A stretch of DNA of 64,000 nucleotides from Saururus chinensis (taxonomy: Eukaryota; Streptophyta; Magnoliopsida; Piperales; Saururaceae): NCBI GenBank assembly GCA_035235625.1, contig CP141149.1:34899753-34963752 (forward strand), in the 5' to 3' direction. The notes beneath the pieces are model-generated. The model made no database searches, had not been told where the DNA came from, and saw only the letters and a list, made by a program, of their open reading frames with translations. How positions within the stretch are numbered: the stretch's first letter is position 1; each line of letters begins with the position of its first letter. The translations under genes and the position numbers were made by a program. Positions 34,316-47,143 of the stretch are shown in pieces.

Positions 34316-37300
34316 TTATGTTGCAAACTGTTCTGGGTCATAGTGAGCAGGAATTTCAACATCAGTTATCATAGTAATCTTCTTGTCGTTGTCCTTCATT
34401 TCTACATCCTCGTGCTCATTGTCTTTGGGCATCTCGTTACAGTTAATTGTGTGCCATAGTGGTCTCTCCTCTTGAAACATTCTGAAAACAGAATCAAACG
34501 ATATGGTCAGCATGAATGATGGCGCAACCATTAAACAACTTTCAAACTGTTGTCTTTCCACAAAGAAATTCACTCTCCACCGCAATACCCATACATCATT
34601 GACGAAATCATCACTAAGCACCTACAACTCTGTCAGCACGAAGATCTCTCTTGGGGCAAGATCCTAGTCCCAAATATTTTATGTGAGAGAAGCAGTTAAC
34701 AGATTCTATAACAATATTTCCCATTTCAATCTAATGAAGCACAATAAAGAAAAGGTGGGCCCTTACCAACAAAAAAAATAAGGATTCACGTTTTCTTTAC
34801 AACAAAGCAGGACCAAAGATAAGGATACTTATCACTGAAATTACATTTGTTTTTTTGCTTACTTTATTAGACAGGACACAATAAAAAATGTAAGTGTTTG
34901 ATTAGCATTACTATACTTTCTAGTGTCAATCCAAGATGGATAAGATGATGTGCATGACACTGACAGCTACAGAGTTTCAAGTCTTGAAGCGCAACATATA
35001 AACTGCAGTCACTCTTCTTGGAATCAAACTAAAGATGGGAAGAGAGACGTAGAAATTTAGTGAGATGAAAATGTTATATGTGCTTCAATAATAACACACT
35101 ACAATTACTACAAAAACACAAAAATATTAATAAAAACCATACAAAAATGAAAGTTGAGGATCAAGAGGAGAGCTTATTACGGATGTTTGCAGAGCATTGG
35201 GCATTGAATTGTGACCGCATATCTGCAGGTGGATATTTCTTTAATGGAACTAATCATAGCCCTAGTTTCTGCACACACAAATCTGACCTATAGAGGAAAG
35301 AGCAGAGCAAAATAAATGATGGCTAATTAAAACTAGCATTGAAACAATATGAAATTAATTGAAAACAAGTGGTTCCTAACATACCTCAGTTTCCCGAGTA
35401 TGATCGGTCAGGTCACAAATGGTTCCATTTGTGTATTGATGTGCATGATACCTAGGAGGGGAAAAACTCATTTGTCATGTCAAATTTTTAAAACAATTCT
35501 TGTAAAAGATTAGCAACTTTTTACCTTTGAGACGCATCTTTGGAGCGAGGATCTTTCAAAGTAGAAACATCAGATAGGTCACGGTTGAAGGCATCTGTAG
35601 CCTCGGGATCATACTTACCCAATATGTACTCTTGAACAACCTGCAACACATAGTAATTCACTCTGTTAAACATTTACCTTTTTGGTGACAGTACTGACGG
35701 TGCTCTAGTACAATCTAGAACACACAAAATTTACACATGTAAACACCCACCCAGGTTTCTTCATACTTGGCACTTTAACATCTGAAATGGCAATATGGGT
35801 TCCAAAATGAAACCCACATGTTAATGTTGCATGAAAATTTCCCATTTTTCAGCCTTCATGCGTGCATGCATGCACATAAACATGAGATAGGGAACTGTTT
35901 TCACCAATTTTTCCGTTGAATGGTTGGTCATGATGATAATAAAAGTTGCTCATAGACCTACCTTGTTGTCATCATCCACATGAAACTGGCGCAACTGTTT
36001 CTGATAGCAAAACTCATAAGACCACCAACCTTCTTGCTGCAACAGGTATTGATATTCCAATTATAGCATATACCAAAATCTGATTTAATAAATGAAGTTG
36101 TGTCTCCTCACCCTATGGAAGCACCTGTCCTTCATTACATCCAATAGTTCATCAGGTGTTTTTAGTTTAGATCTCCTATCGGATTCTATGATCATGTGAC
36201 TTGTGTTCTGTTGTGTGGTTGACTTGGCACTTTCCTCAACTGTAGGCAAGAAACACAAAAAGGTATGTCCTTTCTTGTCAGACATCAGCATTGATTCCTG
36301 GTCCCCACCCTGCATATTAGCACATTTATAAATTTCGTCAACCAGTTAATGTCCTTAATCAAGAACAATGGCCTTGCAGGAAAACTCATTAATTGTTTAC
36401 ATCGGAGAAGAACAAGATGAGGAGGAAAAAGAAGATGATGTGAAACATAATAGCCGATGCTTGAAGCTGAAGAGGCACTGAATTTCTTAATTCCAGAGGA
36501 AAATAACCCAAAAAGGAAGAAAATGATACAGTACAATAATAAAATACGATCTAATTTGACTAATATGATCTGGTAACACTCATCCCATAAAAATAAACCC
36601 AAAAAATAGTATCAATAATTGCAGTCATGTTTACAGCAACCACTATTTTTTTAATAATTTCCGTATCTTTTTATTGTAACAATAATGCCAATGAAAATAA
36701 TTATATTGATATTAAAATATCACTATTGATATTTCAAAAATAAAAAATTGAATCACATGTTAATAATGTCATTCAAGAGGGAAAAAATGTAAGGAAACTC
36801 ATACAGGTATTCACACGTGAAAAAGAAAATATTAGATGCAAACATTTGCAACATAGGATGGCAGAACCAAGTTTGAATATGCAAGGAAAGAATGAGCTTT
36901 CGAAATCAAGAAAAAAATATTGTTTTTTACTCACAGGTATATATGGTGACTCCAACGAATGGAATTCAATTCTATATTTTTCTTCATGGTTGCTCCGACC
37001 AAAAGTCCCACCTGTCAATAGCATTGGCAACAAGAAATTAAAAAAATATTTTTAAACTCTGAGAAAGAGCTTTAAACGTAAAGATATTAATTTAAAAAAA
37101 AAAGTAAATTTATGGCAGACAAAGATGATAAACTTGGCAAATATTATGTTGCAAAGGAAATCAAGAAAAACTTTAAATAAAGGACTCATAAAACAGCAAA
37201 ACAAGAAAAAATGCTAGCTCTTAGAGGAGTAGCCATCGCATGTAAACATGATCAATAAAATGTTTTGATCAGATAAAAGTTAGGACAACAGGATATAATA

Positions 37301-38881
37301 CAAAAGGAGTCAACAAGAAATTGTAAAACAGGTTCGGCTGCACCAATCAAAGGCTTGAACATCCCTGAAATAAAACATGAAAAGGTTTTCTACATAAAAT
37401 AATGACAGCAAAATCAATATGACCACCACTTAAGCTCCTTCGCAACCATCAACCATCTACCATCATCATACACCTTATCCAGCTATCTGGATGTTAACAT
37501 GCATTCTATACCATTTTGGGGACTGTTTGGATGCAAAATCATTTAGAAATGGAATTGATTTTTTTAAAATAAATTCCTGTCAATTCAACATAGAATCAAA
37601 ATCTACTTTGGCAATGGAATTTTTTAGGATAAATTCAGATGGAACTTCCAACCCATTTCTGAAACTTCTAACAACCATAATTTTCTCTCCTAAACTTGGA
37701 TTCACACGTTCTTAGTACCATTGAACTCAAGTAGGGCCCACCAGTACGGCACACTTCTCGATGCTCATATCAATATGAGGGGGTAGCAGTTAGAAAATGG
37801 CATTATGCCATAATTCTGTGGGCTGGGTGTTGGAATAGGTGGAATCATTTCTAGAAGAGTTTCGGTGATACCGTCAGAATTCGCCCTCTTGTCACTTCCG
37901 TCTGAACTTTTTACTACGTGCAACTTCTCCATCCAACCCTAATTCCACTGAATTGGGGCGGAATTGTGGTGGAATCCCTGGAATCACAGGGTAATTCAAC
38001 ACCCAAACAGCCTCTTGACTCTTATCAGAATCCAAATGACAGCATCTACTAAAGAGAAAATTTTCTGGCTAATACACTGACTTCTTTCACATTCTGCTAC
38101 CAGCCTGCTATATTCGTTCACCTTCAACTGGGCTTTAAATTGCAAAGTCAAGGCAGAAGTATCGTTTCCTTTATGGAGAGGGTGTTGACAGATTTCGTGT
38201 GGTAGTTGTGAGGCAGCATAAAAATGTGAAGCTTAAAGTGTAAAGGAGAGATGTCGCATCATATGATTATAAATTCCACAGTTAGTTTAGATTCAAAATA
38301 AGCAAGATGTGATTAAGCCTTGGGCTGTCTGTCACATACAGTTCGTGAGCCTCTAATCTTGACTTCGAGTTAAATGAAAATAGCATCTTCTTTGTTTCCC
38401 GGTTTTAGTGTAAAAAGGCCAGTATATCTATGCCCTTAACACCAATTCGTACTTCGTGACAAAATGATCATGAAGCAGCATAACAGCGTTGGAATTAAAC
38501 CCAACACCTCATGATAACAGCATAAGATCCTGGCAAGACCTCAACTTGACCAATAGCCCATGACGGAAGTGTCGTGAACCAAAAAAAAACTACATATTGG
38601 AATACAAAACCTGTCGAATAATTGAAATTCGTTCAAGGGCCAATAAAATTTTCGCTGTGATTTTCTTTCGAATCGGAGATGCTACAAACAACGCGAAATA
38701 TCAAATATGACACAACGCCCGCCAAAGAACTGTAAAAGAGTTTCCCGAACTTTAGGAGAGCTATACGAAAGCAAATTGGATTAAGAAGCCTACCCGCGTA
38801 AGCAGGGAAGATCTGATCGGCCAATAAACCCCGTGCAGAGAGACGTAAGAGGAGGAGGAGAAATAGGACAAAGGAAGTCAT
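34316..38881 (-). CDS. OS9: OS9 homologue, ER-lumenal ERAD lectin with MRH domain
   Basis: Eight coding exons on the minus strand, 297 residues: 38881-38794, 37011-36935, 36309-36112, 36036-35962, 35640-35525, 35451-35385, 35287-35181, 34481-34316. All have GT-AG borders with matching phase. A signal peptide (MTSFVLFLLLLLRL, about residues 1-25) precedes ADQIFPAYAG. The MRH lectin domain runs from EGWWSYEFCY (about 123) through NGTICDLT (about 193-200, also an N-glycosylation site), VRFVCAETR and YAVTIQCPMLC to HTINC; the conserved Gln, Arg, Glu and Tyr of the sugar pocket are present. OS9 recognises trimmed N-glycans on misfolded glycoproteins and hands them to the Hrd1 ligase complex. Total length is close to Arabidopsis OS9 (EBS6). 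The upstream TTG at 38896 is not a start. There is no KDEL-type signal at the C terminus (HYDPEQFAT). Confidence 0.94.
37514..38012. mobile_element. MITE-like insertion in OS9 intron 1 carrying an LTR fragment
   Basis: Left end GGGGACTGTTTGGATGC and right end ACACCCAAACAGCCTC are imperfect inverted repeats about 500 bp apart, a terminal style common in plant hAT/PIF MITEs. The middle (about 37705-37775) resembles a piece of the chromovirus LTR: ACGTTCTTAGTACCATTGAA and GGGCCCACCAGTACGGCACA, comparable to 13258-13375 with an internal deletion. I could not define a target duplication. Confidence 0.5.
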
Positions 38882-40037
38882 GCCGCGGCTCTTCAATCTT
38901 TTGAATCCTTTAGCACGATTCTGGGTTGTTTAAAGCTTCGACAGGATCTAGCAATTGGAATTCAGAAGAGACGAAGACTCAAATTGCTGCTGAGGCTCAA
39001 CTCTCAAAAACTTCTCCCGAGACCAAAACTGGACGGTAGAACTAAGAAGACCCTTTTGGGCTCTGGTCGTCCACGAGGCCGTCCGAGATCCTGCTGGGTA
39101 GAGAGTCCCCAATAAGGCCCACTGCCTGAAGGACGAACTAAGTATAGCTGGTTCTCAGCCAAATAGTCTTGCCTAGATCGTATCCGCTAATAATTTATTC
39201 ATATTATTTTTCAGAAAATATGATTAATGTATGTAAACATAACCTCTTTAGGGATCAGATGAGGACGGCATTGACGATTATGATTAAGTAGGACAACTTA
39301 AGTGAAAATATCTACATTAAGTATATTATTATTATATTTAGAAAAAACTAATCAAAGCTACAGCTCTCTATAGCTTTGGCTCCTTGATCATCAAATTATG
39401 GTTTTGGTCTTAATATGATAGTCAAAGAGCTCCAGGCTATACATCCTCTTTTTATTTTTAATAATATTACTATTGAACTTGTCTTCTATGAATTTAGTAA
39501 TTAACTCTAATAAAAAGCTCAAATATAACATTTAATATATTTGTATTTAAATTATTAAAAAAATTAATATGAGAAAATTTTGCTTAAAAGTACTTATAAA
39601 GAAACAAAAAAAATATCTAATATATAAAAATATAAATTATATTAAAAATTAACCTAGCCATGATTATATGACTAAATGAGGTAATTATCCATAGTCATGT
39701 CCAATAATTGGCGTACAAAAAATTTGACCAAACAAGGCCACAAACACCTCAAACATAATCCAAATGTCAGACAATAAACGTCCATAACCAGCCTTACACA
39801 CAAATCCTCAATGCTCAAATTGTGAATCTTTACACTTTTTTAGTTCTTACATTTGTGAGCTTATTACCAAAGAGATTTTTCCATAATTAAAATTAGTAAA
39901 AAAATTGTCAAACAAAATTCGCATTTTTAAATATTTAAGATTTAATTTTGTTACAATTTATATTCTAGCATAATAAGATTTTGTATCCATATAGGCCCTA
40001 AAGATTTTTTTTTCTTCATAGTTTTTTTTTAAACGAT
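38882..40037. other. OS9 5' flank and AT-rich intergenic DNA
   Basis: 38882-39120 is moderately GC-rich and includes AAGGCCCACTGCC (39111 on), a site II-type motif in the likely OS9 promoter. From 39180 to 40037 the DNA is very AT-rich, without a recognisable gene or terminal repeat. Confidence 0.5.
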
Positions 40038-40042
40038 TCTTG

Positions 40043-40248
40043 TAAAGAAATATTTAGAAATATTTATTTTGACCTGAGTTACAGGAGATGGTTCAATCCT
40101 ATATATATAGGATTGCCTGAGCAGTTACAGTAGTAATAATAGAAAGAATACACGATAGAAACTGAAATGAGAAGAAAGTGGAACTGCAAGTAGTGGAGAA
40201 GACTGAATTTGGAACTGCAAGTAGTGGGGAAGGCTGAGTCCATTTACA
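40043..40248 (-). repeat. Copia 3' LTR
   Basis: Runs TAAAGAAATATTTAG to CCATTTACA on the plus strand. It contains two direct copies of the GGAACTGCAAGTAGTGG type and a palindromic CCTATATATATAGG that may hold the TATA box. Confidence 0.93.
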
Positions 40249-43200
40249 CCCCCCCACAAGCTGAAGAGGGTACGTGCATCTGAAGCTTGGAGACGAGATA
40301 TTTATGGCGTGCACTTGATAAGCTTTTGGTGAAAAGATCAGCAACTTGAAATTCAGTTGGGATGTATTGTAAGTGCAGGAGCTTGTGTTCTATCCTTTCG
40401 CGAACGAAATGGTGATCCAACTCAATGTGTTTGGAGCGTGAATGAAAAACTGGATTCCTGGCGAGAGAAGCTGCACTCATGTTGTCGCAATGAAGCATTG
40501 GTACATGATGAAGCTTGTACCCAATGTCACGCAGCAAATATTCAATCCAAATTAATTCAGCGGTGGCTGATGCTAGTGCTCTATACTCTGCTTCTGTACT
40601 AGAACGGGAGATGGTTGGCTGTTTCTTGGCTTGCCAGGAGATTAGGCTTGGACCGAAGAAGATGCAATATCCTATTGTTGAGCGTCGATCAATGGAGTCA
40701 CCTCCCCAATCAGAATCTGAATAGACCTGGAGTGTGGAGGATGGGTTGGCTCTAAGAAGAAGACCTTGTGTTGGAGAGGCTTTAACATACCGTAGTATTC
40801 TTTTGGCAGCTATAAAGTCTGCAGTAGTTGGGCTGTGCATGTTTTGACATATCTTATTGACGCTGAAAGCAATGTCAGGCCTTGTGAATGTTAGGTATTG
40901 TAGACTGCCAACAAGTTGCCTAAATTCTGTTGGATTGGAGAGTGGCTAGATTGTCATTTTGGGTGGCTTGAGGGAGCTTTGCGTGGCACAAGGCTTGCAA
41001 TCTGTCAGGTTGTATTGCTAAAGAAGATGAGTAGCATATTTGTCTTGGTGGAGATGGAGGCCGGTTGGTGTGCGATGAAGCTCAATGCCAAGGAAGAAGC
41101 TGGGTTCGCCAAGGTTGCGCATAGAAAAAACAGTGTTCATCTTGGCAAGTAGAGAAGGTTGAAGACAAGTATTGTTACCTGTCAATAGTATGTCATCAAC
41201 ATACAACAAAAGTATTAGTATGCCTGATGGGGACTTGTGGATGAACATGGAAGTGTCTACCCTGCTTTGGATGAAACCCTCTTGGAGAAGGAAGTGGCTG
41301 AACTTTTGGAACCATGAGCGTGGAGCCTGTTTGAGTCCGTACAACGCCTTGTGGAGCTTGCAGACATGATGGGGATACATAGGATCCTTGAAGCCTGCTG
41401 GTTGATGCATGAAGATGTCTGCATCAAGCTCACCATGCAAAAAAGCATTTTGAACATCTAATTGGAGAAGGGGCCATGAGTTGGCCACTGCAATGGAAAG
41501 AACAAGACGTATGGTGGATGGCTTGATGACTGGGCTGTAGGTTTTGTCGTAGTCATATCCATAGGTTTGATGAAAACCTTTGGCGACTAGACGAGCTTTG
41601 TAGCGATCAACTTCACCATTGGGTTTCATTTTAATGCGAAAAACCCATTTGTTGCCAATGATGCGGCGTCCGTGCGGTGGTGGAACAAGAGTCCAAGTCT
41701 GATTTTGCTGCAGAGCTTTGAATTCCTCCAACATGGCTTTGCGCCATTCAACGTGTTTGTAGGCTTGAGTGTAACTGGTTGGGGTGATGGAGAGGGTGTT
41801 GGGAATAGTCGTGTGTAGGAGTTTGGGCCTCCATGTGCCGTCTTGCAGGCGAGTAGTCATTGGGTGGGTTCGGGTGGTTGCAGGAGGGAGTGGTGGTTGT
41901 GGATGGGTTGTGGGTGGAGTTGAGGGTGTGTCGTGCATGGGTGAGGGACAAACAGGAGATTGTGGGAATCGGGTTATGTTGTTGATTGGGTTTAGTGGGA
42001 GAGAGTCATGAACATGGAGGTTTGGGGAAGAAGGTGGAATGGGCTGGATATGCGGCAGACTAGGTGGGTCGGGCAGGGAAGAGTGTATGATAAGAGGGAA
42101 TGTTGGGAATGGTGTTTTCGAGCTGGGTTTAGAGGAGGGCTTACAGGGGAAGAAGTTTTCATTGAAAATGACATGTCGTGATATGTAGATACGGTGAGTT
42201 TGTAGATGAAGACATTTGTAGCCTTTATGGGAAGGAGAGTATCCAAGAAAAATGCAGAGAGCAGAACGTGGTTGGAATTTGGTTGTGTTGAGTGGGCGAA
42301 GATAAGGGTAACATGCGCAGCCAAACGTGCGCAGGTGTGAGTAGTCAGGGTCTATTTGAAAGAGCAGACGGAAGGGAGTTTGGAAAGATAAGGAAGAGGA
42401 AGGTAAACGATTGATTAAGTAAACGACTGTGAGAAAACAATCAGGCCAAAGATTTTGTGGGAGAGAAGCATGATGCAACATGGAGAGACCTAATTCAACA
42501 ATATGCCTGTGTTTTCTTTCTAGAATGCCATTCTGTTCAGGGGTGTAGGGGCAACTAAAGCGATGATGAATACCGTTTTGGGCAAGATAAGAAGAGAATT
42601 CATGGCTGATAAATTCACCTCCATTGTCGGATTGAAAAGTTTTAAATTTGTGACCAAGTTGGCGCTCAACATGTGAGTGAAACATTTTGAAAATGTTGAA
42701 GCATTCTGATTTTGAAGTCATTGGAAAAAGCCAAGTGTATTTAGAAAAATGATCAACAAAGATAACATAATAACGAAATCCATTGATAAAAGTAGTAGGA
42801 GAAGGACCCCATACATCAGAAAATACAAGTTCTAATGGGCGTGTAGACACACTCTGTGAAATTGGGAAACTAAGCCTAGAGCTTTTCATAATAGCACAAC
42901 TGTTACAAAAAGAAAATTTAGAAGACGGTGGAGTTGTGATGTGGCCTTGGTTGCGGAGACGCTGGAGGACTTGAAAGGAGGGATGGCCTAGACGGAGGTG
43001 CCAGAGATCGGTGGTGGCTGTGACTGAATAGAGAGCAGACAGTTTGGAATGAGTGATTGAAGTTGGGAACATGTAGAGATGGTCTTTAAGGTTCCCCCGA
43101 AGTAGAACCTGGTGAGTTAGACAATTTTTGATAAGAAATCCCCATGAATGAAATTCGAAATAGCAGTTGAAATCTTTGGTGAGTTGTGAGACGGAGAGTA

Positions 43201-44482
43201 AGTTGGTTGATAAATGAGGAACATAGAAAACATGTTTGAGAGGAAAAGAATGAGAGGATCCGGAGAGGAGAGAAGTACCCGTATGAGAGATGGACGCTAG
43301 TGTGTTATTCCCGACATGAACCGAGTCAGGGCCATTGTAAGGCTGAGAGGTATGAAGAAGAGTTTGATCGGCCACCATATGGTGTGTAGCGCCAGTGTCT
43401 GCAATCCACTGAGAGGAAGTGTTGAGTGTGAGTCCAGCAAAGGGAGGAGTCGTAGTAGTAGCTTGGTAGTCACTCATGTGACGAAAGGGACAGCTTTCGG
43501 CGGTATGGTCTGTGTTTTGACATATCTGACAGGGATTTTTGAAGAAAGGAACTTGCTGGAGAGGGACTGGTGGACAAGAATTTGATGGGAGAGGATAGGA
43601 GATGGGTCGGTAGTGGTTACGAAAGGGTGTTGGTGAGGAATGACGACCGCAGCCTCTGAAGGAAAATCGGGGTGGACGAGTTGGAAAGCAGAAGGAGGGA
43701 CGGGATGGTGGGAAAGGTACAGGTTGGCAAGGGAAGGATGAGTAGAGTGCTGTGGGTGGTGTGGGTAGGAGTCCTGTGGTGGTGGTAAGTTCTTCCAGGC
43801 GTGTTTCATGGGCCAACAATAAAGCAAAGAAGTCATCAAAGGTAAGGGTGGAGGCGCGAACATTGATTGCAGTACGGAAATTTTCATAATCAGCAGGGAG
43901 GCCAGTTAAAGTATAGGAAATGAGATCAGAATCTGGCACTGGGTGCCCAATGAGTGCAAGAGCATGAGCGTAGCCTTTGAGAATGGAGACGAAATCTGTG
44001 ATGGATTTATTAGCTTTGCAGGTGTTCTGAATTTGTTGACGAAGAAGGTTGAGGCGAGCGTAAGATTGTGCTGCAAATATTTTGTCAAGAGAGGACCATA
44101 TGGCGGCGGCTGTGGAGCATGTGATGATGTGAGTCTGGAGTTCTGGTGAGATGGTGGCATAGAGCCATGTTTTGATGAGGCTATTTGTTCGAAACCAACT
44201 GGTGTAGGCTGGGTTGGTGATAGTTTGGCCGTCACTACTAAAGATGGTGGGAGGAGGTGGAGTGTTTTCTGGAATAAGGAAAGAAGCAACGTCATGGCTG
44301 TTTATAATGGACAGGAATTGAGTTTTCCATACCATAAAATTGGTAGAATCGAGTTTGGTGGACATAAGGGTGTGAATGTTATGAGTGGAGGGATTAGGAA
44401 GTTGGGTGGAGATCAAGGGAGGAGGAGGGATAGAAGAAGTTGCTACAGCGGCAGCAGTGGTTGAAGATGTGGGGCTTCCCAT
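40244..44482 (-). pseudogene. Copia gag-pol polyprotein with two in-frame TAG codons
   Basis: One frame of 1412 codons plus stop runs from ATG 44482 to 40244, broken only by TAG at 41018-41020 (after ATHLL) and TAG at 40946-40948. Order: gag (LDSTNFMVWKTQFLSI), zinc knuckle CQICQNTDHTAESC, protease WIADTGATHHM, GAG-pre-integrase (DLWHLRLGHPSFQVLQ), integrase core (FSDVWGPSP, FQSDNGGEF, YTPEQNGILERKH), reverse transcriptase (KPNGEVDRYKARLVAKGF, LLYVDDILLTGN) and RNase H (DNMSAASLARNPVFHSR, VADLFTKSL). Both stops lie between the RT core and RNase H. CAG to TAG by C-to-T change would explain them. The frame stop overlaps the start of the 3' LTR. The start codon is only five bases from the primer-binding site. 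Confidence 0.95.
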
Positions 44483-44487
44483 TTCAG

Positions 44488-44503
44488 CCTTGCTCCGATA
44501 CCA
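44488..44503 (-). other. Copia primer-binding site
   Basis: Minus-strand TGGTATCGGAGCAAGG is complementary to the 3' end of initiator tRNA-Met with one change from the usual TGGTATCAGAGC. There is no gap to the LTR at 44504. Confidence 0.9.
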
Positions 44504-44710
44504 TAAAGAAATATTTAGAAATATTTTATTTTGACCTGAGTTACAGGAGATGGTTCAATCCTATATATATAGGATTGCCTAAGCAGTTACAGTAGTAATA
44601 ACAGAAAGAATACACGATAGAAACCGAAATGAGAAGAAAATGGAACTACAAGTAGTGAAGAAGACTGAATTTGGATCTGCAAGTAGTGGGGAAGGCTGAG
44701 TCCGTTTACA
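44504..44710 (-). repeat. Copia 5' LTR
   Basis: Matches 40043-40248. Seven of eight substitutions are transitions, as expected for a methylated, silenced element. Confidence 0.93.
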
Positions 44711-44715
44711 TCTTG

Positions 44716-45592
44716 CCCTCTACATAACATAGCCTATCCTCTCTCTTCCTCCACCCACCTACCTGCCACAACTACCTCTCCGGCTCCGCCTATGTCACAT
44801 ACTAAGTCCAAGTGCATACATGTGCTCGTGAGTCATGGCAGAGTACCAGATTCGAGTTTAACAGCGTGAACCGTTTCAAAAGCTTTTTGGATGCGCAAAT
44901 TGATTATGCACACAAGGCCCGGCCTGTATGTTTCGCGCCTTCATACACGGAGAGCATTCGGCATACAACAACAATGACATGCGGTGTTCGCCACTTATAT
45001 TTTTGGCAAGAACAGCAGGTAAACTAATTACGAGGTTGACCACCTATCAGTCTATCTAATGGAATGGCTAAGAGTTTTGAACGCAATGGGCGTGGCAGCC
45101 CTTGGATTGAAATCCAAGGACTACTGTGTTGTTTCACACGTGATTTCAATTAGCCCCCTATAAATAATGGATACCTCTTGTTATAGCACTGCCGGAGAAA
45201 GGCACTCTTCAGAGTTTTAAAACCTGGGCCGGGCTAGCGGATCAAGCCTAGTCCAACTTGATTCATTCGCTTTACCAGGTTGAACTTCATCATTTAACCA
45301 AAAAAAAAGTCGTTTCTTCTACTTTATGGTCTTGAAGAGACCAACGCAAGATGTATTACATGAAGAGATTGGGCCTTGAGGATGCATTAGCATCGGTTGG
45401 TCTTTGGTAGCAACAATGCTCAATTGGGGTTGGTAGCATTGGTCAATGTGAGTAATTGCACCTTGAACTTTTAAACAAGCCTCACAGCCTTAACAAAAAC
45501 AAAAAAGATTATAAAATCACAGGAGCTTTTCAATAACCTTATTAAAGTGTCGAGAGAAAAGGTGCTAAAAAACCAGCATCCATCCTCATCAA
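44716..45592. other. Intergenic DNA, 3' flank of MPC1
   Basis: No gene is supported. ORF 44812-45027 (plus) has no recognisable domain. 44716-44800 is pyrimidine-rich. Confidence 0.5.
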
Positions 45593-47132
45593 CTATGCCT
45601 TTTCTTTTTCTGTATCCTCTTTCTTTGACAGGTACCTGTTCGCAAAAACAGAAAGACGTTTACTCCTTTATTTCCTTGAAAGGTTCAGGGAAAAAATGGT
45701 TCAAGGAAAAATAATTATTATAAAAACCTTCACAACAACCTAATGCGCAACCATAGATCAGGTGAGACCAACATAACCAGTACATGCAATAAAAAGGAGT
45801 TTATTTAAATCATGCAGTCTTTGAGTCATGAACAAACGCCAGCCCTAACACAACACCCCCCACCCCCCCAAAAGGAAAAAGAATAAAAGAATAACAAGCG
45901 GCTCAGATACAAGACAAAAACAAGACGCAATCCAGCTCCAAAGAAAACCCACCAAGATGGTGATGCTGTTTTCTTATGGACAGAAAATGCAATTAAGCTC
46001 GTAACATAGTAAAACAGAGCACTTGTTTCCAACTAAAAGTTTTGCAGCCAAAAAAACAAAACCTTACCCCTGAGCTCTAGCCCAGCGTGATAGCTGATAG
46101 AGTTGCACTGTTTCATTGGAGGCATGACAAGTAAGAAGCAAATAATTGCGTGGCTGCACCATCCATGCAAACCTCATAAACAGTCCAGAATATATACACA
46201 TCACTGCAGCACAAGATGTGATCGTGAGCATCTCAACGAAATTGGGTGGCAAGAAGTAACAAGTAGGCACATTTAGAAACAAGTTTGAGATCTAACCTCC
46301 TGTCATGTTCCCAGATATCATTTCTGGTGGCTTTTGTGTATCAGCCAATCCCTGAAAACAACCAGTAAGAGCATACAAAAGCATCAGAAGTCTCAAGCAC
46401 ACAGTGCTGCATAACTTATTCTAATATATAAAATTTCATCCTAAAGTTTGAAGAAAAACTGCTTGCAGAAATAATATAAGATTTATAGGAGTCAAATGCA
46501 AGTAGTAAAGAATAATTCGAATATGAGACAAATAGGTCACAATTTCAGCGCAAAATGTTAGAAATTAAGCATCCGAATTTTTTTAGGAAAAAAATGTTCA
46601 TGGGAACAGAAAATTGCAACTTGCTCAAGACAATATTGCCAGCACAGCTCAACAGTAAATTGAGGCCCTGATCTCCGGTTGTACCAGAGGTACAGAACTA
46701 TATCCAATTCAACAAAGTGAACTCATTTATAAGTTCAACAAACTAATTTGTCATTCAAAAGGTTTAGAAAATGGCCTGACCAAATCTCTACTTTTCATAT
46801 GAACTGCCACAAAAAAACCTTTTACATTACAAAAACACATGACAGGAGTCACATGACAATTATTTGGTCATCAAGCTCAAAACCCAACATATACGCCTAG
46901 TATAAACCTAGAACAAGTTTGTTAAGATCTAGCGACAAAATAACAAACAAAAAAATAACTTCATTTTCATCTTTATTGTCCAGTAAAACATGAGTGTGGC
47001 ATTAATTAATTTATAAGTGACATAAGAGACTATACGTACAGCAGCAACAAAACCCCAGTTGGCAATGGGACCCCAAAAATGAGTTGTTTTTGGTCCAACA
47101 GGACTGTTCAAAAAAGCTCGGAAGGCTGACAT
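45593..47132 (-). CDS. MPC1: Mitochondrial pyruvate carrier subunit 1
   Basis: Four coding exons on the minus strand, 108 residues: 47132-47040, 46351-46297, 46203-46068, 45635-45593. Borders are GT-AG and phases match. The protein contains [20 protein letters not shown], then [12 protein letters not shown], then [20 protein letters not shown] and [17 protein letters not shown], all hallmarks of MPC1. These make small membrane helices in the inner mitochondrial membrane. MPC1 pairs with MPC2-type subunits to import pyruvate. The C terminus is lysine/glutamate-rich ([10 protein letters not shown]). The ATG at 47132 is followed directly by the conserved AFRAFLNSP, and the length is as usual for plants (about 110). 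An acceptor just upstream (ATTAG, near 47150) implies a separate 5' UTR exon. Confidence 0.94.
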
Positions 47133-47143
47133 ATCAAATGCTC

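Larger units (their letters stand above)
40043..44710 (-). mobile_element. Complete Ty1/copia retrotransposon, target duplication TCTTG
   Basis: It is 4668 bp long, with two LTRs of 206-207 bp that differ by about eight substitutions and one indel by eye. TCTTG occurs at 40038-40042 and 44711-44715. The primer-binding site, in minus reading TGGTATCGGAGCAAGG (44503-44488), abuts the 5' LTR. The polypurine tract is the G-run read from 40260-40249. The LTR ends are TG...TA on the minus strand rather than TG...CA. Low LTR divergence suggests it is the youngest complete element in the window. Confidence 0.95.

Noticed and set aside
44812-45027. 71-codon plus-strand ORF between copia and MPC1
   Set aside because: No domain, no promoter or splice context; length expected by chance.
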